Assembly: GCA_029582265.1 (NCBI GenBank)
Contig: CM055820.1
Location: 14,807,695 to 14,871,694, forward strand
Direction: 5' to 3'
DNA length: 64,000 bases
From: Zoroaster sp. YZ-2022
Taxonomy: Eukaryota > Echinodermata > Asteroidea > Forcipulatida > Zoroasteridae
A model generated the notes under the pieces. The model was not told where the DNA came from, searched no databases, and saw nothing but the letters and a program-made list of their open reading frames with translations. Shown one piece after another: positions 35,601-45,550 of this stretch (position 1 is the stretch's first letter; every line of letters begins with the position of its first letter). The position numbers were made by a program, and so were the translations under genes.

Positions 35601-35842
35601 AGAACAGTTGTTTTTCACAGTTGAACTGTTTTTTCAAGAATAAATAATGTGATTAAGTTCAAATCATTGAAATGGACTTCAAACAAATCATCGTTGGTAA
35701 CCACATATTTTACAGGGTACTCTTTAATATGAAAAAAAAATAATAATGCAGTTTCTTTAAAAAACATTCTGACGTCATCATCACTGCTCTGACAAAACTC
35801 GAACACCCGTGTTTGTAATATCACAAACACTTCCATCTAGTT
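32700..35842. repeat. Mosaic of direct and inverted Helentron-like fragments
   Basis: Plus-oriented pieces are at 32706-33010, 34620-34975 and 34985-35842 (ending with the hairpin and CTAG at 35837-35840). Minus-oriented pieces are at 33025-33220 and about 34020-34615. A stretch unique to the window (33230-33990) lies between the inverted pieces and shows no gene. Nested insertion followed by inversion is the simplest reading; exact boundaries need alignment. Confidence 0.6.
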
Positions 35843-36012
35843 GATAATAGTATGGTTGTTCTTATCAAGTGTTCTCCAGCAATTGATATGTGATCATTCC
35901 TATTCCTGATTCCATTAAGCAACCACAAGGAATAACCACCAGTTTTATTGTCCTCTTGAGTACTTAAAGAGGGGCTCTAAGGTCAAATTTAGTTTTGTGA
36001 TTTTCCAATAAC

Positions 36013-36433
36013 TAGAGTCCTTATTAAAGTGTGAAAAAATTACAAACAAAATTAGTCTCTAACCTCACGTTAAAGTGATGTAAAATGTCATTTTATTTGA
36101 TAACCTTCCTGTGTGAAATTTGTTAACATCCAAAGACAACAGTGACGTCACATTTCAAATAAATGGATCTCTACATTTTTGTACGGTGAATTTGCAGTTC
36201 ATTCCTGAATCTCCACAATATTTGATCAAATCGGCGTTGAAATTGACTTTTTTGTCTTTTTGACAAACAAAAAATTCCTGTATGGAATGTTACAGACTCA
36301 TTCACCGTAAGAAAATAGTGACGTCATGTTTCAAATATCGCTCTGAAAGGGTATCAAATAAAATGATATGTTACACCACTTTAAAGTGAAGTTAGAGACT
36401 TGTAATTTTTTTCACACTTTAATAAGGACTCTA
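36013..36433. mobile_element. Junction MITE between units 2 and 3
   Basis: 421 bp, near-identical to 19088-19506, with ends TAGAGTCCTTATTAAAG and its complement, and TTTTCCAATA / TATTGGAAAA outside. It marks the start of the third tandem unit. Confidence 0.8.
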
Positions 36434-37059
36434 TCTATTGGAAAATGAGTGCATCACAAAACTGAATTTGACCTTAGAGTGCCTCTTTAACTTTCTTGAT
36501 CATAATGTCAATAACAAAGTAGCCTAATAGACTTGTATTTTAGTTACCTATTAGTTTCATCCATTGCTCTTTACATAATTTCTTATTCTTCACCATTTGA
36601 CCGATTCTTATTATCTTTAATTTATCTAGTGAATAGTTGTTTTTTTAATGATATTTTCCATTATTATATTCACACTTAATATTCTTATATTATTTGAATG
36701 ATGAATAGACTGGGTCAAGTCTGTGATTTATTAGCTTCACATTGATAGAGGTCATTCAATTACACTTGTGCTATACATAGTTATTTGTTTCTTTATTTGA
36801 CTTTGCAAGTTAAAGTACACTGTGTAAGTAGAGTTCACATTTATTATTATTTTTATTAGTTTTTTCCAATTCATTATATTTATACAGGAATTGTATTTTG
36901 TATCTTTTCAGGGTTTTTGATTAAATGTAGTCACACCATTAAAAGGACAAGACCGCTTACACCATCTGTGTCGTGATATATTAATTTTGAGCTGTCACAT
37001 TCTTTTGTGATCAATCTTCAAAACCCTTGTGCCCCACCATATCACTTCATTCTTCCAAG

Positions 37060-38910
37060 ATGGCTTCATCGAGGTTAACGGCATATGATGCTCAGCAAGG
37101 CGTTTTCCAAGATGATTCTGATATAAGTACTTATTCGTCTGACGACAATACATCAGAGACAAGCGAATATATATTTTCGGAGACGAGTTTTGATGAAGAA
37201 AGTGAGGATGGGGAGAGCGAAAACAGTGAATTTGACGTCCCGCCACCTAAGAAAAGACCAGCGCATATTTCTCTGAAGGGACCACCCAGCCCAGCCCAGC
37301 CGTCCACCTCTGCCCAGCCAACAGCTCATTGTCATGCCGATCAGGCCACCCCAGCCCAGCCGGTCAGACAAACTGTTGCTCCAGATGGTACCATCTGGAC
37401 TGATCAAGTACCCAAAAGAACAAAGACTGCAGCGGCAAACATCATCAAAGAAGCACCGGGCCCGAAAAACGTGAGTAGGGACTCATCAATATTAGATCTA
37501 TTCGAGCTGTTCATTCCCATCACCATGATGCAACTCATCCTTGACCACACTAATGCATATGGGCTATCAAAGCGAGGGCGGCAGTGGACAAATATCGCCA
37601 TGATGGAACTGCGGTCAGCAATCGGGCTACTGATATATCTTGGACTTTCGAAGTCTGGACATGTAAACGTCAAATCATTCTGGAGGTCAGGAATGTTTTC
37701 TAGGCCAACATGCCAAGCTACCATGTCTTGTACAAGGTTCCAGGACATACTCACTATGCTCGGTTTCGATGATCGGACAACACGACGACAACGGATGAAG
37801 GATGACAAGTTTGCGCCGATCAGGGAAGTTTTTGAGATATTCACCGCTGCATGTCGGCGCTATTTCAGCCCCGGTGAATGTCTAACTGTCGACGAACAAT
37901 TGGTGGCATTTAGGGGTAGATGTTCATTCAGACAATATATGCCTAAGAAACCTGCCAAGTACGGGCTCAAATTTTGGGCTTGCGTCGACAGTGAAAGCCG
38001 CTATGTTTGCAACATGCAGCCGTATATTGGTAAGGAGGACAACAGGCGAGAGACTGAAATTGGAGCCCGAGTTGTCAAGGACCTAGTACAGCCCTATTTC
38101 AGAACTGGACGAAATGTCACTGCAGACAATTTCTTTGTCAGCAAGGGTTTGGCCGAGTACCTACTGACCCAAAGATTGACAATTGTTGGAACCATCAAGA
38201 GCAACAGACGTGAAGTTCCCAAAGAAATGCGAAAGGAGAATGTAAAAAGCAGGGCGGAGCATTCATCAAAATTTCTCTTTACTGGAATGATGACAATTGT
38301 TTCATACATCCCTAAGAAAAATAGAGATGTAATCTTGCTTTCAACCATGCACCGGGATAATGCAGTCAACCAAAGAACAGGCAAACCTGACATTATTCAT
38401 TACTACAATGATACCAAGTCTGGTGTGGACACAGTAGATCAAATGTGCAGTCTGTATAATTGCTCCCGAATAACCAAACGATGGCCCTTGACAGCATTTT
38501 TCCACATCATCAACTGTACAGCCATCAATGCATATGTCTTATTTCTTCAATTGAACCCACAGTGGCATTCAGGGACAAATAGCCGTCGCCACGCATTCCT
38601 CAATGAGCTCATCAAGTCCTTGGTGGAACCACAGATTGAGATGCGGGCAGCCAATCCAGTAGGTATGAGGAGGGAAACTAAAATGGCGATGACCTACCTG
38701 GGATACAAGGTAGCTCATCATCTCCATCTGCCACAAGACCCCAACAGTAATGCCCCAGCACAGCAAGGCAGGTGCCATATCTGTCCACGAGGACAGCGAC
38801 GAAGAACGTCAAGGATATGCGACGAATGCCACCGCTTTGCTTGCGTACAGCACTCCGACAGCAGGAGGACGACCACTACCTCCTGCGTCAGTTGCATTAT
38901 GGCTGTGTGA
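37060..38910 (+). CDS. piggyBac-type transposase, copy 3 (intact)
   Basis: 616 codons from the ATG at 37060. It lacks two codons (Gln-Pro) in the proline-rich linker compared with copies 1 and 2. The catalytic acids are therefore D278, D356, D457 and D460, with the same 78/101/3 spacing. The C-terminal Cys/His ligands are complete. Near the C-terminus it has a distinct MRRETKMAM segment where copies 1 and 2 have (L/F)RRHTTMAM. The gene is uninterrupted and faces the opposite way to the calcium-channel gene that probably surrounds it. No end repeats were seen in its short unit. Confidence 0.93.
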   Translation: MASSRLTAYDAQQGVFQDDSDISTYSSDDNTSETSEYIFSETSFDEESEDGESENSEFDVPPPKKRPAHISLKGPPSPAQPSTSAQPTAHCHADQATPAQPVRQTVAPDGTIWTDQVPKRTKTAAANIIKEAPGPKNVSRDSSILDLFELFIPITMMQLILDHTNAYGLSKRGRQWTNIAMMELRSAIGLLIYLGLSKSGHVNVKSFWRSGMFSRPTCQATMSCTRFQDILTMLGFDDRTTRRQRMKDDKFAPIREVFEIFTAACRRYFSPGECLTVDEQLVAFRGRCSFRQYMPKKPAKYGLKFWACVDSESRYVCNMQPYIGKEDNRRETEIGARVVKDLVQPYFRTGRNVTADNFFVSKGLAEYLLTQRLTIVGTIKSNRREVPKEMRKENVKSRAEHSSKFLFTGMMTIVSYIPKKNRDVILLSTMHRDNAVNQRTGKPDIIHYYNDTKSGVDTVDQMCSLYNCSRITKRWPLTAFFHIINCTAINAYVLFLQLNPQWHSGTNSRRHAFLNELIKSLVEPQIEMRAANPVGMRRETKMAMTYLGYKVAHHLHLPQDPNSNAPAQQGRCHICPRGQRRRTSRICDECHRFACVQHSDSRRTTTTSCVSCIMAV

Positions 38911-40189
38911 ATTCATTTGTAAATTCAACGAACTGAACATTTCATTTATTTTTTTCATAGTTTTTCTTCAATTTATTCTCTTAATTATTTTTCTTGTGAT
39001 TACTTTCAGTTACATGTGACTGTATTGGTGCTGGTTTTTAGTTTTTAGTTCATTGAGTTCAATACAATATGTTTTGACTCAGATATTTGACTTCCTTGTA
39101 CTGTTTTTCTGTTTGACTAACAAACTAATTAACAATTGATAAAAACATCATAGGAGCTCTTAAAGATAAACAAGGAATTACCCAGGTAAATAACAATTTT
39201 AGAAACCTACTGTAAAAAAACATAACAAAAATGTACATTTTTGTAGGGAATGTGAGTGCAACCTCATTGTTCATTTATATGCACGGTGACGTTTTTTATG
39301 GATCTGCATATTCTTATAGAGTTACAAAGTTTGTGTGTTGACCTGTGCTTTCTGCACAAGGACGGTTTGCATGTAGTGTACTGTATTTAAATAAGTAGTT
39401 CTAAGGTTTCTTGATTCATAAATGGTATCTGTGTTTCATATTATTTATTAATTTTACAATGTAATAACTAATCATTATATTGTCTGGATGGATGGTTATG
39501 GTGAACTATTCACTGGCATAGTAATATGTAGATGGACGGCTTTGGTGATACGCACAGTTGCCGACTTGTTTTCAATCTTTTTCCAAGAAGTTGATTGACA
39601 CTGACACACAAGTATTTTCCTCTTGATTTCTTTTTTGTTTAACCCGTGGACATGGCTTCACTATGATTTTAATGTTCCCTACATAGGAGAATATCATCCA
39701 AGGAATCCCCAGTGAGTATTTCTTGGTTGTTATATTCACGATTTGTTTGAGGAATTCTAGTTTTCTTTTGTGGTTGTCGTTGTCTAACCTCACATACAAA
39801 GTCATGAACTGTACATGTACACATTCATGGACTGCGTATAATGCTTTACATGCGTATATTGTTAGCTAGTATGTGCTCATGTAACCAATGTTGCTGTCTG
39901 TGTATTTACTTGCGTTTACTATTATGTATCATTCTACAAGTGTTTCTATACTTGAGTTTCTACATCGAGTTTGGTCAACAGTGATGTATAACTTAGTGCT
40001 GATTATTCTCTGTGGATTCTGTTAATTACCTGGATTATCAAAGAATAAACTGTGATTGTTAAGTTTATAATTGTCTTCAAGTACTACATTTTGTTACTGT
40101 ACTTTTCCACATTCATTTGGGGACTAATCCTCCATGATATACCTTAATGGTATCCCGACAATAAAAATGTAGGGATGAAAGACTCATGT
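38911..40189. other. Unit 3 spacer
   Basis: Non-coding 3' flank shared with units 1 and 2. It holds the empty Tc1 target near 39300. Confidence 0.65.
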
Positions 40190-40509
40190 TAAGCTTTTAA
40201 AAATTGGGGAATTAGTTAATTAACCTAGGTAAATAACGATTTTACCGGCCAACTGTTAAAAAAAAAAAAAGTCTCCTGGGACAGTGATTTTTTTTTGTTT
40301 TTACCTAACGCCTTGCGTGGTGTATCTGATGCTCCAAATTAATTTATTAGTTTTGATGTTAGAAATTATTAATCTAGAATTGATTGGCATAAAGACCCTT
40401 TCATTCATGACATCGTGGACATGCACAACCCCTGAGACACAACTCTATCGACTAAATTTAAAAGAAGAATAATAATTATGAAAGGAAATTACAAAAAATT
40501 GATTCTTAC
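40190..40509 (-). other. Channel intron start after exon 15
   Basis: Single-copy AT-rich DNA between the end of unit 3 and the exon 15 donor. I looked for the expected IVS6 codons (NLFVAVIMDNF-like) and found none here or further left. Confidence 0.6.
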
Positions 40510-40669
40510 CAGAAATGAGCAGAGACTGTAGAATGTCAAGAAATAGAAATAGGAAAAATCGTTGCCACAGATTTCATCTTCCTCACTCTCGTCTTTTTTA
40601 TAGCAGAGTGATTTTTCTGAGTTGGAACAAGCGAGCATAATATCCTGCCAAGCCTCTCCCGTTGCTGAC
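40510..40669 (-). CDS. CaV1: CaV1 exon 15: domain IV pore and start of S6
   Basis: The exon completes Arg, then SATGEAWQDIMLAC with the domain IV pore Glu, an acidic loop (KKDESEEDEICGN), and DFSYFYFLTFYSLCSFL entering S6. Donor CTG|GTAAGA, phase 0. Vertebrate channels continue with the rest of S6 and the EF-hand/IQ tail; those exons are not visible to the left. Confidence 0.96.
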
Positions 40670-40865
40670 CTACAGATTATAAAGAACAACAAAATAATGT
40701 TAGGTAGAACTGGTTCAAGATGTATCCCCTTTTTATTTCATTTTCTTTACCGACAATTTCCAAAAGATTTGGTTTGTAAAATTTCTTTTATACAAAGGAA
40801 AACCATTATTTTGAAATATTGTCAGAAGATAAATTTGAAAAGTAATGAGTGCCCAAAAGTCATAC

Positions 40866-40957
40866 CTGAAGAGAACTAAGAGTGCTGCAACGAATGTCTG
40901 GAAGTTATTGTTTCTGTTGAGGGGTCCGGATCTGGTAGTCTGAATCTTACCAAACAT
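40866..40957 (-). CDS. CaV1: CaV1 exon 14: IV S5-P
   Basis: MFGKIQTTRSGPLNRNNNFQ then TFVAALLVLF and AG of the next Arg. The NRNNNFQTF motif is typical of CaV1 before the domain IV pore. Acceptor GTGCAG, donor AG|GTATGA, phase 2. The intron before it carries the 59-bp minisatellite. Confidence 0.96.
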
Positions 40958-41057
40958 CTGCACAGATAAAAACAATTGAAATACATTTTCACTATCTTTT
41001 CATTAACAACACAATGAAATAAGCTGAAATTTTCACAGGTTGGGTTTTATATATATG

Positions 41058-42047
41058 TATATATCTTGATTCTTATAAAGTATGGATGCATTTACAGACA
41101 TTGGTTGGTTTGTGTACATATCTCTTGATTCTTATAAAGTATGGATGCATTTACAGACATTGGTTGGTTTGTGTACATATCTCTTGATTCTTATAAAGTA
41201 TGGATGCATTTACAGACATTGGTTGGTTTCTGTACATATTTATTGATTCTTATAAAGTATGGATGCATTTACAGACATTGGTTGGTTTGTGTACATATCT
41301 CTTGATTCTTATAAAGTATGGATGCATTTACAGACATTGGTTGGTTTCTGTACATATCTCTTGATTCTTATAAAGTATGGATGCATTTACAGACATTGGT
41401 TGGTTTCTGTACATATCTCTTGATTCTTATAAAGTATGGATGCATTTACAGACATTGGTTGGTTTCTATGTATCATATATCTTGATTCTTATAAAGTATG
41501 GATGCATTTACAGACATTGGTTGGTTTCTGTACATATCTCTTGATTCTTATAAAGTATGGATGCATTTACATACATTGGTTGGTTTGTGTACATATCTCT
41601 TGATTCTTATAAAGTATTGATGCATTTACAGACATTGGTTGGTTTGTGTACATATCTCTTGATTCTTATAAAGTATTGATGCATTTACAGACATTGGTTG
41701 GTTTGTGTACATATCTCTTGATTCTTATAAAGTATTGATGCATTTACAGACATTGGTTGGTTTCTGTACATATCTCTTGATTCTTATAAAGTATTGATGC
41801 ATTTACAGACATTGGTTGGTTTGTGTACATATCTCTTGATTCTTATAAAGTATTGATGCATTTACAGACATTGGTTGGTTTGTGTACATATCTCTTGATT
41901 CTTATAAAGTATTGATGCATTTACAGACATTGGTTGGTTTGTGTACATATCTCTTGATTCTTATAAAGTATGGATGCATTTACAGACATTGGTTGGTTTC
42001 TGTACATATCTCTTGATTCTTGTAAAGTATGGATGCATTTACAGATA
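41058..42047. repeat. 59-bp minisatellite, about 17 copies
   Basis: Unit GTACATATCTCTTGATTC-TTATAAAGTATGGATGCA-TTTACAGACATTGGTTGGTTT. Variants: GTGTACAT versus CTGTACAT, and TATGGATG versus TATTGATG. The TTGATG variant is confined to a middle block (about 41615-41920), suggesting a segmental expansion. Lies in the channel intron between exons 13 and 14. Confidence 0.93.
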
Positions 42048-42087
42048 TTTTACCCAAAATGTACAATGCCTTAAACAGAATAGCAGC

Positions 42088-42280
42088 ACTTCTAGATTTC
42101 CTGAGGACGTCATTCTCCTGAGGACGTCATTCTCCTGAGGACGATCAGAGCATACTGATCGAAACGTCGAGTTGTACCCCCAGTTCTTTTCAGAACTAAT
42201 TACTACTCAATTGAGATTCCACATGGTGTCACCGCAATTAGTCTTACTTATCATCCTCACCATGCAAAGCTACAAGTTTT
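42088..42280 (+). mobile_element. Penelope-like foldback arm, single copy
   Basis: 18-bp repeats of CCTGAGGACGTCATTCT lead into CCTGAGGACGATCAG, GATCGAAACGTCGAG, and a tail matching 19951-20060. It ends at CATGCAAAGCTACAAGTTTT. Confidence 0.6.
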
Positions 42281-42712
42281 AACTTCTAGATTTAATAAAC
42301 AAACTTGATGGGCAATTCCATGGTAACTCATATTACATTTTTGAGGTATTGGATCCACTCTTAATGCCATAATTTCCTTACTTACAAATCTCACTCATCG
42401 TTTTGTTCACAGTAGTTGCAATATACCCAGACTGTACTCGGCACAAAAATAATAACTTAAGAAATATTTTGTATGAATGCTATAATTAAAACAGAAAAAT
42501 GCTGGTTACTCACGTTACAGTTTTAGAATGTGCATATAATACATTTATGAAATTATTTTGTGTTGAGTAAGGTCTAGGTGTAATGCAAATGGTATAAATG
42601 CAAAAAGTGATGAGTGAAATATATATTATGGCATTAAGAGCACACTAAAAACCTCAGAAATGTAACGTGAGTAACCATGAAATTACCCTGATGTATTACA
42701 AAGATACCTTAC
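42281..42712 (-). other. Intron 12-13 and 13-14 flank, nothing recognised
   Basis: AT-rich intron sequence between the foldback arm and exon 13. No repeat family or gene was recognised. Confidence 0.5.
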
Positions 42713-42778
42713 CTGCATACCAATAACAGCGTAGATGAAGAACAGCATGACAATCAATAGGGCCACATAGGGAAGTGC
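42713..42778 (-). CDS. CaV1: CaV1 exon 13: IVS5
   Basis: ALPYVALLIVMLFFIYAVIG and MQ, 22 codons, phase 0/0. IVS5 is close to the L-type consensus. Acceptor TTCTGCAG, donor CAG|GTAAGG. Confidence 0.96.
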
Positions 42779-42837
42779 CTGCAGAAATCAAAGGAACAAG
42801 TCAACTTTTACCCTCTACCTTATTGCCCATAACCCTC

Positions 42838-42948
42838 ACAGTGAAAGACTTGATAAATGTCCACAACAAGGTTCGAATACCCTCTCCCTAACTCTCACCT
42901 GGAAGGACTTGATAAATGTCCACAACAAGGTTCGAATACCCTCTCCCT
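42838..42948. repeat. 59-bp tandem duplication over exon 12 donor
   Basis: CTTGATAAATGTCCACAACA...CCTCTCCC occurs at 42848-42889 and 42907-42948. The right copy is exon 12 with its donor; the left copy lies in the intron and retains a GT (CACTGTGAGG). Splicing at the left copy would shift the frame. Confidence 0.9.
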
Positions 42949-43021
42949 TGCTCAGCAACTTGACCAGTCTCATCACTCGGAACAATCGAAAAAAGTTGAT
43001 ACTGAATCGATTTTCAGATCC
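42899..43021 (-). CDS. CaV1: CaV1 exon 12: IVS4 voltage sensor
   Basis: [20 protein letters not shown] then [21 protein letters not shown]. Regularly spaced Arg/Lys mark S4. It joins in phase 0 to exon 11 with no need for a linker exon. The last ~45 exon bases and the donor (CAG|GTGAGA) are duplicated 59 bp downstream in the intron. Confidence 0.96.
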
Positions 43022-43984
43022 CTGCAAAACACAAAACACAAAACAAGCCAAAAATATGACCCTTATGAGAAAAATCTTATTTATACTGCATACACAGTCA
43101 TTAAACACAATAAAAATATGAAATAAAAGATGAGTGAATAACCTGATCCAATACAGAGTCCCTCTATGGAAGCAATAGAATTTACCAAAAAACAGAATAC
43201 AATGATTTCACTCTGTTAAAACAATGTTGTATGGTAATGATGTGAGAAGCTGCCACAAAGCATCATCTCAACCAAATTTTTCTTCTTCTTTTACTAAAAA
43301 TATCTAAACTTTAAAAGTATAAAGAAAAAATGTTCAAAAGGCATGACCGTATTTTTTAGAAACTATTACATTTTTGATAGATTCTGATTGGTTCATGATG
43401 TTAAATTTGATTCAAATAATCGGGTTGAACCCTAGCGCCAACGTCTACACATTTCAACGAATTGACATAAAAAGGTGAAAATAAAAAATAAAAAATCATG
43501 CTGAATTGAAAAAAAAATATGACTGAAGAAATAAAGACATGAAAAAGACAAGATTGTGTAAAGCCAGAGTTCATTTACATGAGATAAAAGAACACACATA
43601 TGTGAAAACAAATAGTGGAAAAAGTGTAAAATACAATAATGTAATGACATCCACTTTTGTGCCCTTTTCTTTGGTCATGTGTTCTATTTATTCTGTGTCA
43701 GTCCATGATTTGAGCAAGGAATAAAAGAGGATTGTAAGAAAAGTTTATGGTCTGCAATATCTATGCAAATCATGTGTGTAGTGCCAGCAATCTGTAAACA
43801 AGAAAGTGTGATCCTATTTGCATGGTTTAAGCTTGGATCTTATATGTTCCTAAATAGACCACATTAATGATGAAATTCACCATGCTTTTTAAAATTTGAG
43901 TTTATTTATTTTAAAAGTTAATATTGTGCAATTATCAAGCTGCATATGTTCCTAAATGAGTGTAAGGGCAGAATCAAATCAATT
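43022..43984 (-). other. Intron 11-12, right end, nothing recognised
   Basis: Low-complexity A-rich intron DNA. Short frames on both strands have no conserved features. Confidence 0.5.
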
Positions 43985-44110
43985 CTCCTGAAGACAATCG
44001 GAGCATACTGATCGAAATGTTGAGTTGCAACCTCCAGTTTTTTCAGAACTAATTACTACTCAATTGAGAATTTCACATGGTGTCACTGCAAACAGTCTTT
44101 ACTTATCCTC
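43985..44110 (+). mobile_element. Penelope-like foldback arm, diverged
   Basis: CTCCTGAAGACAATCGGAGC, CTGATCGAAATGTTGAG, then TAATTACTACTCAATTGAG and CACATGGTGTCACTGCAA. Same family as 42088 and 19695, older by its substitutions. Confidence 0.6.
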
Positions 44111-44289
44111 TTATGATTGTATATAATGCTTTTTGTAAACAGTGTATATTTGTATTTCCCTGTTTACCTGAGAATAAAATGAAATAAAAAAGAAAATCTA
44201 AAAGAAATTGTGCTTGCCGTACAACTTTGATAACTTTAAGTTTGATATAACTATAAACTGAGACATCCATTAGACTTTGCGTGCATTCA

Positions 44290-44975
44290 CATAAAAAAAA
44301 TTCTTTAAAAATACTAAAATGATTAAAATGTAATGAAAAAAGAAAAATACAATGAATACAATGTTCACCAAAAGACAATATTCAAAAATGGAGATTTTAC
44401 CATCTGTGAAGCCTGTTTACCAGTAAGCAAAGGTTTAGCAATAAAGAAAAGAAAAGAAGTAATGAAAGATACCAATTTTAAGTTTGAAAATAGTTGTGAA
44501 TGGTGATTGAAAAGTTGACAGAAAAATGTCCAGTAAATTTGAATCCTTCAAGCTGATTGGCCAATAGCTTGGCATGAACAGACATGAATGTACAGATGTT
44601 CAGTCATGTAATCACAATTATATTAACAAGATACTGTTTAATATATATATTTTTTGAAAATAAAAAATATGTTTCACCTTTAAATTAAGTAATTTGAATG
44701 TTCAGGTTTATCATTTTGATGAGTGAAATCATTTGAAATTCACAAAAATTTAAAGGGCTTTAAGAAAATCCAAGTTTACTGGATAAAAAAACCAAAGTGT
44801 TGATGTGTATAGGTTCATGTGTATAGAGAGTGAGCATTCAGTTTACGTAACAAGTTAGTATGATAGCATACAAATCTATTATAGTATCTGGTATTTAAGG
44901 GAAGGTACAACATTAGTAATGTTGGCAAAACTGCTTCTACAAGTATGATAACTCTCTATGAATCAAGATATACCT
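44290..44975. repeat. Segment duplicated at 50690-51300
   Basis: AAATTCTTTAAAAATACTAAAATG through TTTACTGGATAAAAAACCA occurs in both places, followed in each by one or more units of the 81-bp minisatellite (44896-44975 and 51235-51468). An intron segment was thus duplicated together with minisatellite units. Confidence 0.75.
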
Positions 44976-45124
44976 TAAACAACCAGTCTTTGAAAGTTTT
45001 AGCTTATAGTGATGTTTCATTAACGAGAAAATATTGATAACGTATTAAGATTTGTTGTATTCATTTTAACGCAACATTTAGGAAAGAGTACCTTAAATCA
45101 ACATTTGGGAGTTACAAGAACTGA

Positions 45125-45222
45125 TAATAATAATGTGTGGACTTATATAGCGCACGTATCCACCAACTGTGTGGTGCTCAAGGCGCATTATATTATTACT
45201 CCTGCTCATAAGGCTCATAAGG
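45125..45222 (-). mobile_element. SINE 3' half, inverted
   Basis: (AAT)n, GTGGACTTATATAGCGCAC, GCTCAAGGCGCATTATATTA and CTGCTCATAAGGC. This is the tail end of the tRNA-derived SINE in minus orientation, ending at a palindrome that joins it to a plus-oriented copy. Confidence 0.75.
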
Positions 45223-45223
45223 C

Positions 45224-45268
45224 TGTTTAAACAATTATCTAGTTGCTAACTAGATAATTGTTTAAACA
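45224..45268. repeat. Perfect 21-bp palindrome at SINE junction
   Basis: Arms TGTTTAAACAATTATCTAGTT and exact complement with a 3-base loop GCT. It sits exactly between two oppositely oriented SINE pieces. Confidence 0.95.
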
Positions 45269-45550
45269 AGTGCCATGGTCGAGCGGTTCAGTGCATTGGA
45301 TTTGTGTTCTGATGGCCGAGTCATTAGAATGTGGGTTTGAATCCCAACCACGACTGGGGTACTTGTGTCCTTGAGCAAGCCCATATGCACTGTAATGGCA
45401 GCAATTGAGCTGTACTCCCCAGGGAGCTGAGATGGTTTCAGGAATGATTTATGAGCCTGATGAGCAGGGGTAATAATATAATGCGCCTTGAGCACCAGTT
45501 TGGTGGATACGTGGGCCATATATGTCTACATTATTATTATTATTATTAAT
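45269..45550 (+). mobile_element. tRNA-derived SINE, copy 1
   Basis: The head GTGCCATGGTCGAGCGGTTC carries an A-box-like TGGTCGAGCGG, and GGGTTTGAATCCC is the B box. The body contains CCCAGGGAGCTGAGATGGTT. The tail GCGCCTTGAGCACC...GGATACGTG ends in (ATT)n. It resembles a class II (Ser/Leu) tRNA head fused to a LINE-like tail. The body is shorter than in the copies at 55281 and 61497. Confidence 0.85.

Larger units (their letters stand above)
19088..36012. repeat. Tandem segmental unit 2
   Basis: Collinear with unit 1: junction MITE, piggyBac copy 2, spacer, minisatellite block, small acidic ORF, Helentron-like sequence. Unit-specific insertions are the foldback at 19695, hAT elements at 23893 and 28055, a Helentron-like element at 26416, and a complex at 29190-30990. 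It lacks the Tc1, the hAT copy at 6044 and the P-like element of unit 1. Confidence 0.8.
36013..40189. repeat. Tandem segmental unit 3 (short)
   Basis: Junction MITE, piggyBac copy 3 and about 1.28 kb of 3' flank. Similarity to the other units ends at GGGATGAAAGACTCATGTT near 40189. After that the sequence is unrelated and leads into the calcium-channel intron 3' of exon 15. Confidence 0.75.

Noticed and set aside
41058..42047. CRISPR-like array
   Set aside because: No unique spacers: whole 59-bp units repeat head to tail, and the context is eukaryotic.
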